Below are positions 11,901 to 19,385 of a stretch of DNA of 64,000 bases, piece by piece. The stretch lies in assembly GCA_965221835.1 (NCBI GenBank), contig OZ244916.1, positions 1,736,001 through 1,800,000 of the forward strand, given 5' to 3'. The stretch is from Persebacter sp965221835. Its GTDB lineage: Bacteria > Pseudomonadota > Gammaproteobacteria > Tethybacterales > Persebacteraceae. A program made the translations under genes and the position numbers. The notes beneath the pieces are model-generated. The model was given only the letters and a program-made list of their open reading frames with translations, did not search any database and was not told the origin of the DNA. Each line of letters starts with the position of its first letter. The first letter of the stretch is position 1.

Positions 11901-12587
11901 CCGCCCGATCCGCAATGTCTGGCGTTGCCCGACAACGAAAAGCCGTGGATCTTCCCCGCGCCGGGCAGTACAAATATTTCGGTCAACTATATTCCGAACG
12001 GTATGGCGCAGGGACCGGCAACCCATTTCCAAAATGCGGCGACATCGTATAGATGGAAGTTCACGAGGACGCACGATGGTGCTGAATACCGTGTGCAAGA
12101 TGGCGCATTCACCGCACAACCCGGGGAAGTTTATGCCATTGTCGGCAGAACGCACAGCGGTAGAACTTCGTATTCCATAGATACGAACGTCGCCGACAGA
12201 CGGGATGATATTAACTCGGAGATTACGGGAACGGAAACATCCTTTATCATTTATCACAACACCGTTGAAAACGCGACTTATTATACGATGAGTCGGGATC
12301 CCGATGGCTTTGCTTGTGTAGCGCGTTCCCGATTTGCTGCATCATATGGAGGAACTAACGATTTCTATCTGGGCGGCAGTGTGCAAAGCGAAGGGCTGCG
12401 TATTGCCGATGAGGGATTCTGCTCCAGCAATTCCATTCAAGATGGAGTCAAACCTCGCCGTGGTTGCTCGTTGAACGAAAGGGAGTTCTTCCTCGTAGGC
12501 ACACCGGGCGGCTACCTTGAGAGCGTCCACTCCCCATATGAATACGCCAACGCCCTCGGCACCGGCGACACCCGCCCCCTACCCTAA
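2967..12587 (+). CDS. giant inverse autotransporter (intimin/invasin-type adhesin)
   Basis: A 3206-residue surface protein. The start is TTG at 2967: GGGAG at 2956-2960 is well placed and the N-terminus then is a clean signal peptide (basic MHLKTKR, hydrophobic core LLFGALLLSAATLSA, cleavage near residue 34). The frame continues upstream to 2898 but that part covers the promoter. Residues about 140-350 form an inverse-autotransporter beta-barrel, with alternating aromatic strands such as YRRAFANDSLLGLNVFGDYE and WGWEISFRHDFGE at its end, then a GGNGGNGG linker. The remaining 2800 residues are a beta-rich passenger of Ig/cadherin-like modules; phrases like AGTxxNPxV recur roughly every 200-300 residues in the last third. 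Unlike classical autotransporters the barrel is N-terminal and the passenger C-terminal. Likely role is adhesion; the ligand is unknown. Confidence 0.88.
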   Translation: MHLKTKRLGIGIFSVRTAVRLLFGALLLSAATLSADSRRDDTGGGFLYSDYLQTGGVEGKSGSFDITPRSADGVARLLSAAEKEFLELPLREWALGYIFDDTEFSDITTEAKLRAGESGARLVESALQSALSAAAERSRFVRRIDIDFQTALGGRYSAAGLNMLGALRETADDALIWQLRAYSGGSDRYGGNLGAIYRRAFANDSLLGLNVFGDYERRDVEGDGNPAGKSFYRWSAGAEARSPWVDIFVNYYDAVSNPVYVEIDNRTFATYSADGYDAEINLHAPKYRWLTAIATYYFYEGQFSRGDDEGLRTGLRLSPQRWPLELEVEYDSGDTGKSWGWEISFRHDFGEPSGGNGGNGGTASPTDPRRWFFAPVRREHTQRIYTAEVLGTAGTGPVAIGSGGTLVLLADLTPVGGAVSLFSGADSILLTVSAAPISVAGLNVSGNYQGAPVAVNVPFPRQLAVPDVAALTVQTGGAVNNTTVSVFFVYPDGQTTLAVGSTVVLYRDGTSSARRVDLIEGRMFVDTSRAVFANLVPVDATLSVMSGAVVAAYDGTTLAVDSETGGSFELHLDAAGLTVLVSAGAAVSVGYDSTSQTVGIVADGDNISVMVGGMTVGCDNPGDLPGGNSGFLECALDAPVMAANPFYAASADAINISLDLELQNGGRLISIAYLAVGDLPATPHFATLIAGGGRGGESTFTITGENANVRINGDLLSFTPAAAELNGETVFTVVAANGGRAAATIMTVVAVREELEDVAASLEDIGGNPIAIGDAISFTAFENTSTTIAIIGVSGGVGGYEYTREGAAEGIDINVITAADGGARFAEIFLLTAAVTADVGNVYQITVSVGDSGRHSQITENTRLTFFATLAQVVPEFIVSATAEPSPAIFRAFNGGEGFASQIDEIGMTVGAWPVYLAPQGAAFTLTATGGANAPYSYSIFRQAGCAGVGAVDAPCPSNGFPPLFSVNAISVVSWNTDYATANTGAATPFVLRGDGAAVFTQRVVVEDSAGNPLQSPIAITVYRPLIAAFADPETGDIVAAPDATEGFYWRPTELDGDVTVFSLTVISDADSYTVTPVGGNSGDLQWNDTESAVMFPGFDPATDTGNVYTLTLEITDTGGAAADLTDDFTLALTLNVRAGGPFRLMFVAGDGDDSNNGLGANSDPADVNTRLTAAYSSTPMLWSHDSAAGAFYLPSAGGAGAAFGDSLFRIAALGGEVENAAIEVMAQGCTVTRPTSGAPANCGHTAAADLFVVHTNATLTTALTITVAGGATEIIRTTTTVTGNEALVSWAANAEVGANVHEAVYSVILRATDADDATVAPVIATAFITMYAASALGLEIEPAEGINGRGDDVLPLVVELDDTAQNNINAVATLSFLGGIGGGDLQIDSAGFIAGLNIVSVAGQYVLNHEAENTIFDAQLTLTLSSTNASVEALFPETPADDTLPLCAEESDITQDCRTSPLAAAVSAVFTIYARALGEVGLSISVGVDEFNAAAASAVAAADPEVDGALLIGYSDLSDIAGLQFAAITSDIALATGVNPALQAIVLSPEGASASLSLLVETFTPSPCFAADADGCADVLRFGSIDDNLANLITGRLTTLSIALVSPFRRDEVRTGEGIDDIVTLTTFADEGALTLDIAELVLMNTVVGFAGTTEGRTPDSPLTVFKNITDFNTAYLTIQVNDINTLASSRDSSSNVSPEDAILVTIDSPLVAGTWNLRTERAAININTRALTFDSASGNVAFSNSDDANAEDLPLAVMTLSGSTGDVQQVEVNDQTFQITLVGDAGAEVQNVVRFNVVHFETPVVLRGFTVIMSLAAPNTRGAALGLNGMTSLYFDLDDPSECGASKMWEYGGVVFSDDGRVAPGSRYNIKDGVPEHDPANGEFTAIRWQGLLWLAKPAFDVFGGELTRCRYGVPLANQLQIGPNMQVQDAGDSVVVGGVPPITSNTQDGSPENPLMAQLEAGNIAPNAAPIATVNINGDFRVNTGWLLDSNDDGLAFRAECPCTVYFAESSPIRPGLRIIRFEGAEGTANEGNAHNLFVSLIAAAPPGFAPVMAADGWSGTGTSASPLRYDSLEGEERVLAAHLSAANSAPEVAQYRFFGGNDNFEVINVAVQTSATLTVASTVDPNNSPSVTLYASENNGILSGKEGAAIGGVSAITVSMVQVFADGTQLMVAQTVVRTSVRQFSQDDIQLSVGLHSDFVNNPSQNKLDIATFGTPAANSALAGTETNPFVVSGSRLQYMTQSVNPDVFTIALRLNDGTRTASLDEFSINSAIVTIEPYADEDSPLQLAVKSAREDKIITFTPTEFTRNLVNTDTFPITTCIAMPISGRTRGVNFEQTVYMIAGPNGTTANQTLVDGCTAPPEDLRMELAVHHQISMQFIGPRVSVFGNPADVLAAGTRENPYVIRAGDDSEASPPQPNSYGSFFRPTRGFDAVRGLFVMRLVDPDSGLRFLPVDANIAVNILRTVPYGESNEHRIFSIASGGVAGWVLAFGRRNSGSVNDKVNETDCMETAVQINNGGVSMSRRFYFIHAPRVATLPVVDNACLDLPDIVSDLPGAGTSANSPLVFAATPGANISQTPLATVTLSGVDTSEFTFTQPAPLTINENGVIRFTTGAEVRATLISTAFTAERASDTTTLTLFLQMSVSLPDSCERIYAPADYLMVGDQYEHLYGENVLGDRDPLFIRGYPGGRESFLERDDETNIVHPAGKAHRRVRAGDIIYRRAVPNDPEYQNEHQRRVYIFAISKEKSSDRDAERWTVFETTDGLRLLAPYLLDENGRGLTTCDRPDGLQGGEFVAPANFVLATPQQEIAARPQLTAFEYPVSAVSVTVNAQNVNNGNTPDSDDVLYVVSQDTFLPKTTLALTPELTGGVFPAVSVYLESCSATLNVCQYIGGNRDELERSMLDVRSQGGIYLHLENIYALPISEVPEGVDFTVSLRLGARDGQAPPLFTDVEVVINRPTRSSGSPARFTLPFPPDPQCLALPDNEKPWIFPAPGSTNISVNYIPNGMAQGPATHFQNAATSYRWKFTRTHDGAEYRVQDGAFTAQPGEVYAIVGRTHSGRTSYSIDTNVADRRDDINSEITGTETSFIIYHNTVENATYYTMSRDPDGFACVARSRFAASYGGTNDFYLGGSVQSEGLRIADEGFCSSNSIQDGVKPRRGCSLNEREFFLVGTPGGYLESVHSPYEYANALGTGDTRPLP

Positions 12588-12712
12588 AATCCCCACCGCC
12601 AGATAAAATCGGCGAATAATCTCGCGAAAAAACGGGCGGGAACGGCAAGAAAACGCGTAAATTGCTGAATTCCCGTGTCAGTTGCGGAAGTTTCTACACT
12701 GTTATTCCCTTT

Positions 12713-12901
12713 AACAGTTCCGTAGATTGCAAGAACAGTTCCGTACTTTGCATTAACAGTTCTGTAATTTGCAAGAACAGTTCTGTAATTTGCACAAACA
12801 GTTCTGTAAATTGCATGAACAGTTCCGTAGATTGCACAAACAGTTCCGTAAATTGCATGAACAGTTCCGTAGATTGCAAGAACAGTTCTATAATTTGCCG
12901 C
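12713..12901. repeat. nine tandem 21-bp repeats
   Basis: Nine head-to-tail units of 21 bp begin with AACAGTTC and carry TTGCA near their end; substitutions cluster at unit positions 9, 13-14 and 20-21. The period is a multiple of three, so both strands stay open. The plus strand reads NSSV-D/N/I-C-x and the minus strand reads L/M/V-Q-x-T-E-L-F, an amphipathic heptad. A minus-strand frame of 61 codons (12694-12879) spans it. The rest of the 12588-12971 gap holds a short hairpin and no recognised gene. Confidence 0.9.
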
Positions 12902-12937
12902 CCTTCGCCGCCTTGCGGGAATTACGGGCGGGCGGAG

Positions 12938-12957
12938 ATTCCGATTTTCATCGGAAT
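12938..12957. repeat. 8-bp stem inverted repeat between convergent genes
   Basis: ATTCCGAT, four-base loop TTTC, ATCGGAAT: a perfect hairpin between the adhesin/repeat array and the end of clpB. No run of T follows on either strand, so it is not a standard terminator, although it sits where a bidirectional one would be expected. Confidence 0.6.
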
Positions 12958-12971
12958 GAAATGCGCCCGAT

Positions 12972-15518
12972 TTATTTTTCCGTTGTCGGTTCGGGGGCGG
13001 CTTCGGCGTTGAGGCGGATTGTGCCGCCGGGGGCGATTTTGTCTTCCAAAAGCAGACGCGCCAGCGGATTTTCCACGCGGCGGCGGATTTCCCGCTTCAA
13101 TGCGCGCGCACCAAATTCGGGGTCGTAACCCGTACGCGCCAAAGTTTCTTCGGCTTCCGGCGATACTTCCAAATGGATTTCCTTTTGCCGCAATGCCGCT
13201 GCCAATTCGCGCAATTGCAAACGCAAAATATCGCGCATGTTTTCCGCCGACAACGAATTGAAGACAACAATTTCGTCCAGCCGATTGACAAACTCCGGCA
13301 AAAAGAAGGACTGCACGCGCTCCATCACGCGCGCGCGCATTTCTTCGCCGCCCGTTGCGCCGCGGATTTCGTCCGCCGCCAAGTTGGAAGTCATAATAAT
13401 TACGGTGTTGCGAAAATCGGCGACTCGCCCGCGCCCGTCCGTCATTCGCCCGTCTTCCAACACTTGCAAAAGGGCGTTGAAAATTTCCGGATGCGCCTTT
13501 TCCACTTCGTCCAGCAAAATCACCGAATACGGTTTGCGGCGCACGGCTTCGGTCAGTTGCCCGCCTTCTTCAAAACCGACATAGCCCGGCGGTGCGCCGA
13601 CCAGACGCGAAACCGAATGTCGCTCCGAATATTCGGACATATCCAGACGCGTCATTTGTTTTTCGGAATCGAACAAAAACGCCGCCAGCGCGCGACATAA
13701 CTCGGTTTTGCCCACGCCGGTCGGTCCCAAAAACAAAAAAGAACCCAGCGGACGCCCTTCCGCCGCCAATCCCGCCCGCGCCCGCCGCACCGCATTCGCC
13801 ACCGCTTCCACTGCGGCATCTTGCCCGATTACCCGCCCGCGCAATCGGTCTTCCATTTCGGCGAGTTTCGTTTGCTCATCTCGCGCCAATCGCGCCGCCG
13901 GCACGCCTGTCGCTTGTGAGACGGTTGCGGCAATGTCGTTTGCATCCACGCGGGTTTTCAGCATCGTAAATTCGCCGCCGCCTGTTGATATTTGCGATTC
14001 CAATGCCGGTAATTCGCCGTGTTGGATTTCCGCCATTCGCTGCCAATCGCCGCGCCGCCGGGCTTTTTCCATTTCGCCGCGCAACGATTCGCGGCGCGCG
14101 CGCGAATCTTTTGCGCCGCCGATTCGCGCGCGTTCGTCGCGCCATATTTCCGCCAAATCGTCGCGTTCTTTTTGCAAGGCGGCGATTTCGTCTGCGATTT
14201 CCGCGCCGCGTTTGAGATCGCCGCCGCCGTCATCGCGGTTTAACGATTCGCGTTCCACATGCAAACGGGCGAGACGCGAATCCAGACGCGTCAGCGATTC
14301 GGGGCGCGAATTTGTATCCATACTTAAACGCGCCGCGGTTTCGTCAATTAAATCTATCGCTTTGTCCGGCAAAAAACGGTCGGCGACATAACGGCGCGAC
14401 AAATCCACCGCCGCCACCAATGCCGCATCCGTGATGCGAATGCCGTGATGCGTTTCGTATTTTTCGCGCAATCCGCGCACAATCGCCAGCGCATTATCGC
14501 GCGAAGGTTCGTCCACCACGACTTTGCGAAAGCGGCGTTCCAAAGCGGCATCTTTTTCAATATGCATTTTGTATTCGCCGAAAGTTGTCGCACCAATGCA
14601 ACGCAACTCGCCGCGCGCGAGGGCGGGTTTTAGCATATTTGCCGCGTCTACCGCGCCTTCGCTTTTGCCTGCGCCGACCATTAAATGGATTTCGTCTATG
14701 AAAACGATGTAGTCGCCGCCGCGCACGACTTCCTTAATTACGCCTTTTAGACGCTCTTCAAACTCGCCGCGATATTTCGCGCCCGCCAGCAATGCCGCAA
14801 AATCCAGCGCGACAATTTCTTTTTGTGCCAGCGATTCCGGTGCTTCGCCGTTGACAATTCGCTGCGCCAGCCCTTCCACGATAGCGGTTTTGCCGACACC
14901 CGGTTCGCCGATGAGAACCGGATTATTTTTCGTGCGCCGCTGCAAAATGTGCATCGTGCGGCGGATTTCTTCATCGCGCCCGATAACCGGGTCCAGTTTT
15001 TGTTCGCGCGCGAGGGCGGTGAGATTGACGGTGAATTTTTCCATCATCCCGCCCGCCGGATTGTCCGAAGAATCGCGCACGCGGTCGCCGCCGCGGGTAT
15101 CGGCGGCGGCGCGTTGCAATTTTTTCACATCGGCACCGGCGGCGGAAAACATTTTGCGAAACGGCGGATGACGGTCCGCCATCGTCAGCAACATCGTATC
15201 GGCGGCGACATGCGAATCGCCGCGTTCTTTCGCCGCCCGATAGGCGAGATTGGCGAGTTTGCCCGCCGCCGCCGACAATGCGACTTCGCCATCGTGCCGC
15301 CCGACAACCGGCAAGGCGGCGATTTGTTCGCGTAATGCCGCGCGGATTTTTTCGCCATCCGCCCCGGCGCGGGAAATCAACGCCCCGGCGCCGGTGTCTT
15401 CTTCCAGCATCGCCAATAAAAGATGCGGCGGTTCCAACTGCGTATTGCCCGCCTCCAACGCAAGTTTCATCGCTGCCGCCGCCGCCCGCCGCATTTTTTC
15501 GGTAAAATAATCAATCAT
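12972..15518 (-). CDS. clpB: ATP-dependent disaggregase ClpB
   Basis: An 848-residue Hsp100 protein, close to the usual 857. It threads aggregated proteins through a hexameric pore together with DnaK/DnaJ/GrpE, which are encoded in this window. Order: N-domain (double Clp repeat, about 1-145), first AAA+ domain with Walker A GEPGVGKT near residue 202, a shortened-looking coiled-coil M-domain rich in Arg/Glu (about 400-520), second AAA+ domain with GPTGVGKT near 596 and the sensor region, then the C-terminal D2 domain. The start MIDYFTEKMRRAA at 15518 is the family start; an in-frame upstream extension to 15596 overlaps the promoter. The promoter lies immediately upstream and is RpoH-like. Confidence 0.97.
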   Translation of the reverse strand: MIDYFTEKMRRAAAAAMKLALEAGNTQLEPPHLLLAMLEEDTGAGALISRAGADGEKIRAALREQIAALPVVGRHDGEVALSAAAGKLANLAYRAAKERGDSHVAADTMLLTMADRHPPFRKMFSAAGADVKKLQRAAADTRGGDRVRDSSDNPAGGMMEKFTVNLTALAREQKLDPVIGRDEEIRRTMHILQRRTKNNPVLIGEPGVGKTAIVEGLAQRIVNGEAPESLAQKEIVALDFAALLAGAKYRGEFEERLKGVIKEVVRGGDYIVFIDEIHLMVGAGKSEGAVDAANMLKPALARGELRCIGATTFGEYKMHIEKDAALERRFRKVVVDEPSRDNALAIVRGLREKYETHHGIRITDAALVAAVDLSRRYVADRFLPDKAIDLIDETAARLSMDTNSRPESLTRLDSRLARLHVERESLNRDDGGGDLKRGAEIADEIAALQKERDDLAEIWRDERARIGGAKDSRARRESLRGEMEKARRRGDWQRMAEIQHGELPALESQISTGGGEFTMLKTRVDANDIAATVSQATGVPAARLARDEQTKLAEMEDRLRGRVIGQDAAVEAVANAVRRARAGLAAEGRPLGSFLFLGPTGVGKTELCRALAAFLFDSEKQMTRLDMSEYSERHSVSRLVGAPPGYVGFEEGGQLTEAVRRKPYSVILLDEVEKAHPEIFNALLQVLEDGRMTDGRGRVADFRNTVIIMTSNLAADEIRGATGGEEMRARVMERVQSFFLPEFVNRLDEIVVFNSLSAENMRDILRLQLRELAAALRQKEIHLEVSPEAEETLARTGYDPEFGARALKREIRRRVENPLARLLLEDKIAPGGTIRLNAEAAPEPTTEK

Positions 15519-15526
15519 ACTAATTA

Positions 15527-15556
15527 ATATAGCGGCGAAAAAAGTGTTTGCAAGGG
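15527..15556 (-). promoter_or_regulatory. RpoH (sigma32)-like promoter of clpB
   Basis: On the minus strand CCCTTGCAA (15556-15548) is followed after 12 bp by CCGCTATAT (15535-15527). This resembles the heat-shock consensus CTTGAAA...CCCCATNT and closely matches the element before grpE in this window (CCCTTGAAA, 13 bp, CCGCTATTT). The -10 element lies only nine bases before the ATG, so the transcript would have almost no leader. Confidence 0.6.
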
Positions 15557-15653
15557 CGCGGCAATCCGATTCGCCCCGCAAACGCCGCCCGCCCAAAATA
15601 ACGGGGCGCGGTGGAAATAAAATCCGATAAAAAACAAAAGGCGGATAAATTAG

Positions 15654-15682
15654 TTGACTTTTTTTCCGAAAGGTGGTTTAAT
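15654..15682 (+). promoter_or_regulatory. sigma70-type promoter of the MSHA-like operon
   Basis: TTGACT (15654-15659), 17-bp spacer, TTTAAT (15677-15682). Predicted start near 15690 leaves a leader of about 95 nt before the secretin start codon. Confidence 0.65.
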
Positions 15683-15783
15683 AACGGATGTGCTGCATTT
15701 TTTTGATTTGCGGGGCGGGGAAGGCGGTAAAAGTTTTTTGCTTGCCTAAGAGAATATTTTTATTTAGAAGGGGACCAAACACA

Positions 15784-17775
15784 ATGCATTTTTCCAAGAC
15801 GCAACGACTTATTTTAAGCTCTTCGCTGTCCGTATTCCTCGTCGGTTGCGGCGCGCCGAATTACGCGCCAAGCGAAATGCATCTGACCGTGGAAGAGGTA
15901 AAGGCGGAGGCGCCGCAAAACCCTTCGGCGATTCCTTCGCTGGTCAAGGCGACGCCGACCGTGCCGCAACTCGGCAACGAAAAAGGCGCGGACACTTTTG
16001 ATGTGGTGGTTACCAATGTGCCGTTGCGCGATTTGCTTTTTGCATTGGCGCGCGATGCCGGCGTAAATATGGATGTGGATCCCAAAGTCGGCGGTCTGGT
16101 AACGATGAGCGCATTAGATCAAACGCTGGACGCGATTCTGGAACGCATCGCTTCGCAAAGCGGCGCAATTCGCATAGACCGGGTCGGCAACGCAATTGTC
16201 GTCCGAAATGATGATCCATATTACAAACGCTATCATATTGACTATACTTCCGTGTTGCGTTCTTTCGAATCCGGAACAACAAGCGGCGGTTTGGGCGCCG
16301 GGTCTTCCAGCATAGAAAATGAGTCGGAAAACAATTTCTGGGAAGATTTGGAGGACTCTATCGCCGCCATTTTGGATGTGGAAATTGAAGAGGGAGGCGA
16401 TGACGGCGCAATTGCCGGTGAAGAGGCGGGAGACAATCAGTTGTTGACCGATTCAACGGAAGCGGCGGCGCGTTTTAGCACCGAAAACAGTTTTAATTTC
16501 AATCCCGGCACTGGCATTTTGCTGGTATATGCGCCCGACCGCCTGCAAAGAGAAGTTCAGGCATATCTGGATGAATCGCTTGACATCATCCGCCGTCAGG
16601 TTTTGCTGGAAGCGACTGTCGTGGAAGTTGTGCTGAATAACGAATATCGTCAAGGGATAGATTGGTCGGCGTTCAATCAACTCGCCACAGAAGGTCTGGC
16701 TTTGTATCAAGGCGGTGCTGCTGGCAGTGCGGCGTCGTTGTTGAACACGCTGGTTGAGGAATTTGAGTTTGAAGGAAGAACTTTCGTTCCTGCGACAGAG
16801 ACGGTTAACGGCGTGCCCGTCAATGAAGGAAACATAGTCGAAACCGATGCGTACAAAAATACGCTCGCCTCGGCTCATAGAGACGGAAAAGTTACCGAGC
16901 AAAGCATTGATATAACGGAGGTGACGGACAGCGAAGACAATGTGGTCGGCTATACGCTGGATCACGAATATACCGTGCAACGCCAGAATCGCGAAGCCAA
17001 CGAACGGAATGGCGTAGGTTTGATTCCGGCGAATTCCAGCGTGCCCGGTGCGGCATTTACCGCCGCTTATCGGAAAGGCGATGTCAGTGCCGCGGTGGAG
17101 TTGCTGGATACTTTCGGCGATGCCAAAGTTTTGTCCAGCCCGCGCATAAGTGTTTTGCACAATCAGCCGGCATTGTTGCGCGTGGTAGATCAGGAAGTTT
17201 ACTTCAGTTTGGAAGTGAGCGAAGATGTCAACGAAGAAACCGGCAATGTAACCGAGCGGACTTTTGATATTACGGAAAACACCGTGGATGTCGGATTTTC
17301 TATGAATGTGTTGCCGCATATCACCGCCGATGGCGAGGTATTTCTCAATCTTAAACCGGCAGTTACGCGTGTTTTGAGTTATCGGCGCGCGCCGGTGCCG
17401 ACGGCGATTGGCAATGCATCGGGAGATATTGAAAATCTTGTCCCGATCACCCGTATTCGCGAGTTAGAATCGGTCATGTCTTTGCGTGACGGCGAGATAG
17501 CGGTGATGGGCGGTCTTTTGGAAGATCGTGTCGGAGACAACAATTCTTCGGTGCCGGGACTCAGCAAGTTGCCGGGTGTCGGTGCTCTTTTCCAAAAGAA
17601 ACAAGAATCGACATATAAAACCGAATTTGTCGTCTTTATTAAAGCGCGCATTATTAAAAACCCGAGTTTGCATGGCGATTATTCGGATTACCAGGATCTG
17701 TTGCCAGATTCTGATTTTATTATCCGGGATCGCGATGATACTGTTTTGCCGCCGCAGCAAGTGAAAGCGCGCTGA
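15784..17775 (+). CDS. mshL: outer-membrane secretin of an MSHA/type IV pilus-like system
   Basis: A 663-residue secretin. The start ATG at 15784 follows AGAAGGGGACC; it gives a lipoprotein signal ending in the lipobox LVGC at about residue 22, whereas the upstream in-frame extension does not. After a proline-rich linker comes a secretin N-domain (DVVVTNVPLRDLLFALARDAGVNM), then N-domains with an acidic insertion (about 185-215, rich in Glu/Asp), and the C-terminal secretin core with VLSSPRISVLHNQPALLRV and the closing VPGLSKLPGVGALF. It would form the outer-membrane channel for a pilus. It is the first gene of a seven-gene operon, which fits MshL better than PilQ or GspD. Confidence 0.88.
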   Translation: MHFSKTQRLILSSSLSVFLVGCGAPNYAPSEMHLTVEEVKAEAPQNPSAIPSLVKATPTVPQLGNEKGADTFDVVVTNVPLRDLLFALARDAGVNMDVDPKVGGLVTMSALDQTLDAILERIASQSGAIRIDRVGNAIVVRNDDPYYKRYHIDYTSVLRSFESGTTSGGLGAGSSSIENESENNFWEDLEDSIAAILDVEIEEGGDDGAIAGEEAGDNQLLTDSTEAAARFSTENSFNFNPGTGILLVYAPDRLQREVQAYLDESLDIIRRQVLLEATVVEVVLNNEYRQGIDWSAFNQLATEGLALYQGGAAGSAASLLNTLVEEFEFEGRTFVPATETVNGVPVNEGNIVETDAYKNTLASAHRDGKVTEQSIDITEVTDSEDNVVGYTLDHEYTVQRQNREANERNGVGLIPANSSVPGAAFTAAYRKGDVSAAVELLDTFGDAKVLSSPRISVLHNQPALLRVVDQEVYFSLEVSEDVNEETGNVTERTFDITENTVDVGFSMNVLPHITADGEVFLNLKPAVTRVLSYRRAPVPTAIGNASGDIENLVPITRIRELESVMSLRDGEIAVMGGLLEDRVGDNNSSVPGLSKLPGVGALFQKKQESTYKTEFVVFIKARIIKNPSLHGDYSDYQDLLPDSDFIIRDRDDTVLPPQQVKAR

Positions 17776-17804
17776 TCGGTTCATTAATATGAAAGGAATG
17801 ATCA

Positions 17805-19373
17805 ATGAGTCTGTTGCTTAGTTCTCTAAAAAAAGCCGACGAGGAAAGTCAAAAATCGCCTCAGGTTGCGGACGGTAGCGGTGCGAAAGAAGCGGCAGCG
17901 GTCGCCCCTCCTGTTGCGCCCGTTGCACCCATCGCTCCGGCGGCATCCGGTGTCGCCGGTCCCGCGAGTACTGCCGATACAATTGATTTTGATAATATTG
18001 CACCGGGCAATGAAGGCGGCGATTCCGATCAAGATCAACGGCAATTGGTTTCTTCGGCGATGCGCGTATTTAAAGCCGGCGGCGATTCCGCGGGCTCGGA
18101 ATCCGGGCGTCGCAGTCCTCTTGTCGGTATAGTCGCATTGATTGTTGTTGTCGGCGCCGGTGCCGGAGCGGTTGTCGGGGGATTAATTCCGGGAGTTAGT
18201 GTAACCTCCATCATTCAATTGATCGGAATTGAGGACGAGCAGCAAGTTGTGCAAACAAATACGAATACCGGTCCCGTTTTGGCAGTAGCAAGGGGCGAAG
18301 GCGGTGTGTTGTCATTGCCGCGTCCGGTGGTTGATGTTCAGGCGAGTATCGTTGAATTTGCGGGCTTCCAGCAAAATGATGTCAATGCGTTAAATACGCC
18401 GGAAGGGCGGAGAGCGCTTGCGGATTCAATATCCGGATTTATTGAAGAAGCGGCGGATGAAGATGTTGTGGAAGATCTGCAGATCATAGAGTTGGATGAA
18501 GAAGAACTTTTGCCTGAATCCGAGGAAGAAGCCGAGGTGCTTAAGACAGCCGATTCCAGCAGAAGTTTCAAACAAAAAGTGGATTCACGAACCTCTTCGG
18601 ACAGATTGCTGTCGCGGGGAGTGGTTTATCATAACACGACTGAGGGGGGCGTCTTGCAGGTTGCGCAAGCGTCAACATCGGAAACGACAGAAATCACGGA
18701 ACCCGTGGAAACGAATGAAGCGGCGGCATCCGTCGCCGATGATTCCGCGGAGGCGGAAAAAACCGATATACGAATAAAACCTTCTTTGGACGGGGTAAGC
18801 AGAAAGAAAATGCTGGAGGAAGCAAGACGTTTGTACATTGGCGCTTCATATACCGAAGCCGAGGTGGTATATCGTAATGTTCTTTCCAAAAATGAAACAA
18901 ACTTGGATGCGTTGCGGGGGCTTGCTTTGGTCGCAGTGGCGACGGGGCGCCATCAACTTGCGGTTGCGACTTATCTGCAAATTTTGGAGTATTATCCGAA
19001 TGATCCGGTGGCGGTCGCCGATTTGACAAATTTGCACGGGATAAGCGGCGATAATTTTTATGCTGTTGAAAGCGCATTAAAAAACATTATCGGTAACCGT
19101 CCCGAGTGGGATAGCCGCCTGCATTTTGCGCTTGGTAATTTGTATGCCGGTGCCGAGCGTTGGTTGAAAGCGCAAACGGCTTATTTTGAAGCGTATTCCG
19201 GCGAACCGACAAATCCTGATTATGCGTATAATTTGGCTGTTGTTTTGGATTATTTAAACAAACCGAGTTTGGCAGTTGTTTATTATCGTGAGGCACTGCA
19301 GTTGTCCGAGCGCGCTCCGAGCGGATTTGATGTTGATCAGATTCGCGCCCGTATTGCCGATATTTCACAATAA
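17805..19373 (+). CDS. inner-membrane TPR protein of the MSHA-like system (MshN-like position)
   Basis: A 522-residue protein that begins MSLLLSSLKKADEE, a start also seen in pilus/secretion accessory proteins. There is one membrane helix at about 106-133 (valine/glycine rich) after an Ala/Pro-rich cytoplasmic part. A long acidic periplasmic region follows, and then tetratricopeptide repeats from about residue 335 to the end (for example YTEAEVVYRNVLSKNETNLDALRGLALVA in part). It lies 29 bp after the secretin and before the ATPase. Position and TPR architecture match MshN, but the sequence alone does not prove orthology. Confidence 0.7.
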   Translation: MSLLLSSLKKADEESQKSPQVADGSGAKEAAAVAPPVAPVAPIAPAASGVAGPASTADTIDFDNIAPGNEGGDSDQDQRQLVSSAMRVFKAGGDSAGSESGRRSPLVGIVALIVVVGAGAGAVVGGLIPGVSVTSIIQLIGIEDEQQVVQTNTNTGPVLAVARGEGGVLSLPRPVVDVQASIVEFAGFQQNDVNALNTPEGRRALADSISGFIEEAADEDVVEDLQIIELDEEELLPESEEEAEVLKTADSSRSFKQKVDSRTSSDRLLSRGVVYHNTTEGGVLQVAQASTSETTEITEPVETNEAAASVADDSAEAEKTDIRIKPSLDGVSRKKMLEEARRLYIGASYTEAEVVYRNVLSKNETNLDALRGLALVAVATGRHQLAVATYLQILEYYPNDPVAVADLTNLHGISGDNFYAVESALKNIIGNRPEWDSRLHFALGNLYAGAERWLKAQTAYFEAYSGEPTNPDYAYNLAVVLDYLNKPSLAVVYYREALQLSERAPSGFDVDQIRARIADISQ

Positions 19374-19385
19374 GGAGGTATAAAA

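Noticed and set aside
12713..12901. CRISPR array
   Set aside because: Units are head to tail with no spacers between them and lengths are constant at 21 bp; no cas gene is near.
12662..13012. 116-codon plus-strand ORF across the 21-bp repeats
   Set aside because: Cys-rich reading arises from the repeat; no ribosome site, and it runs into the end of clpB.
17805..18003. Minus-strand ORFs opposite the TPR protein and many other genes
   Set aside because: High GC with GCG/GGC codons leaves long antisense frames open across the window; none has a ribosome site, family motif or sensible composition.
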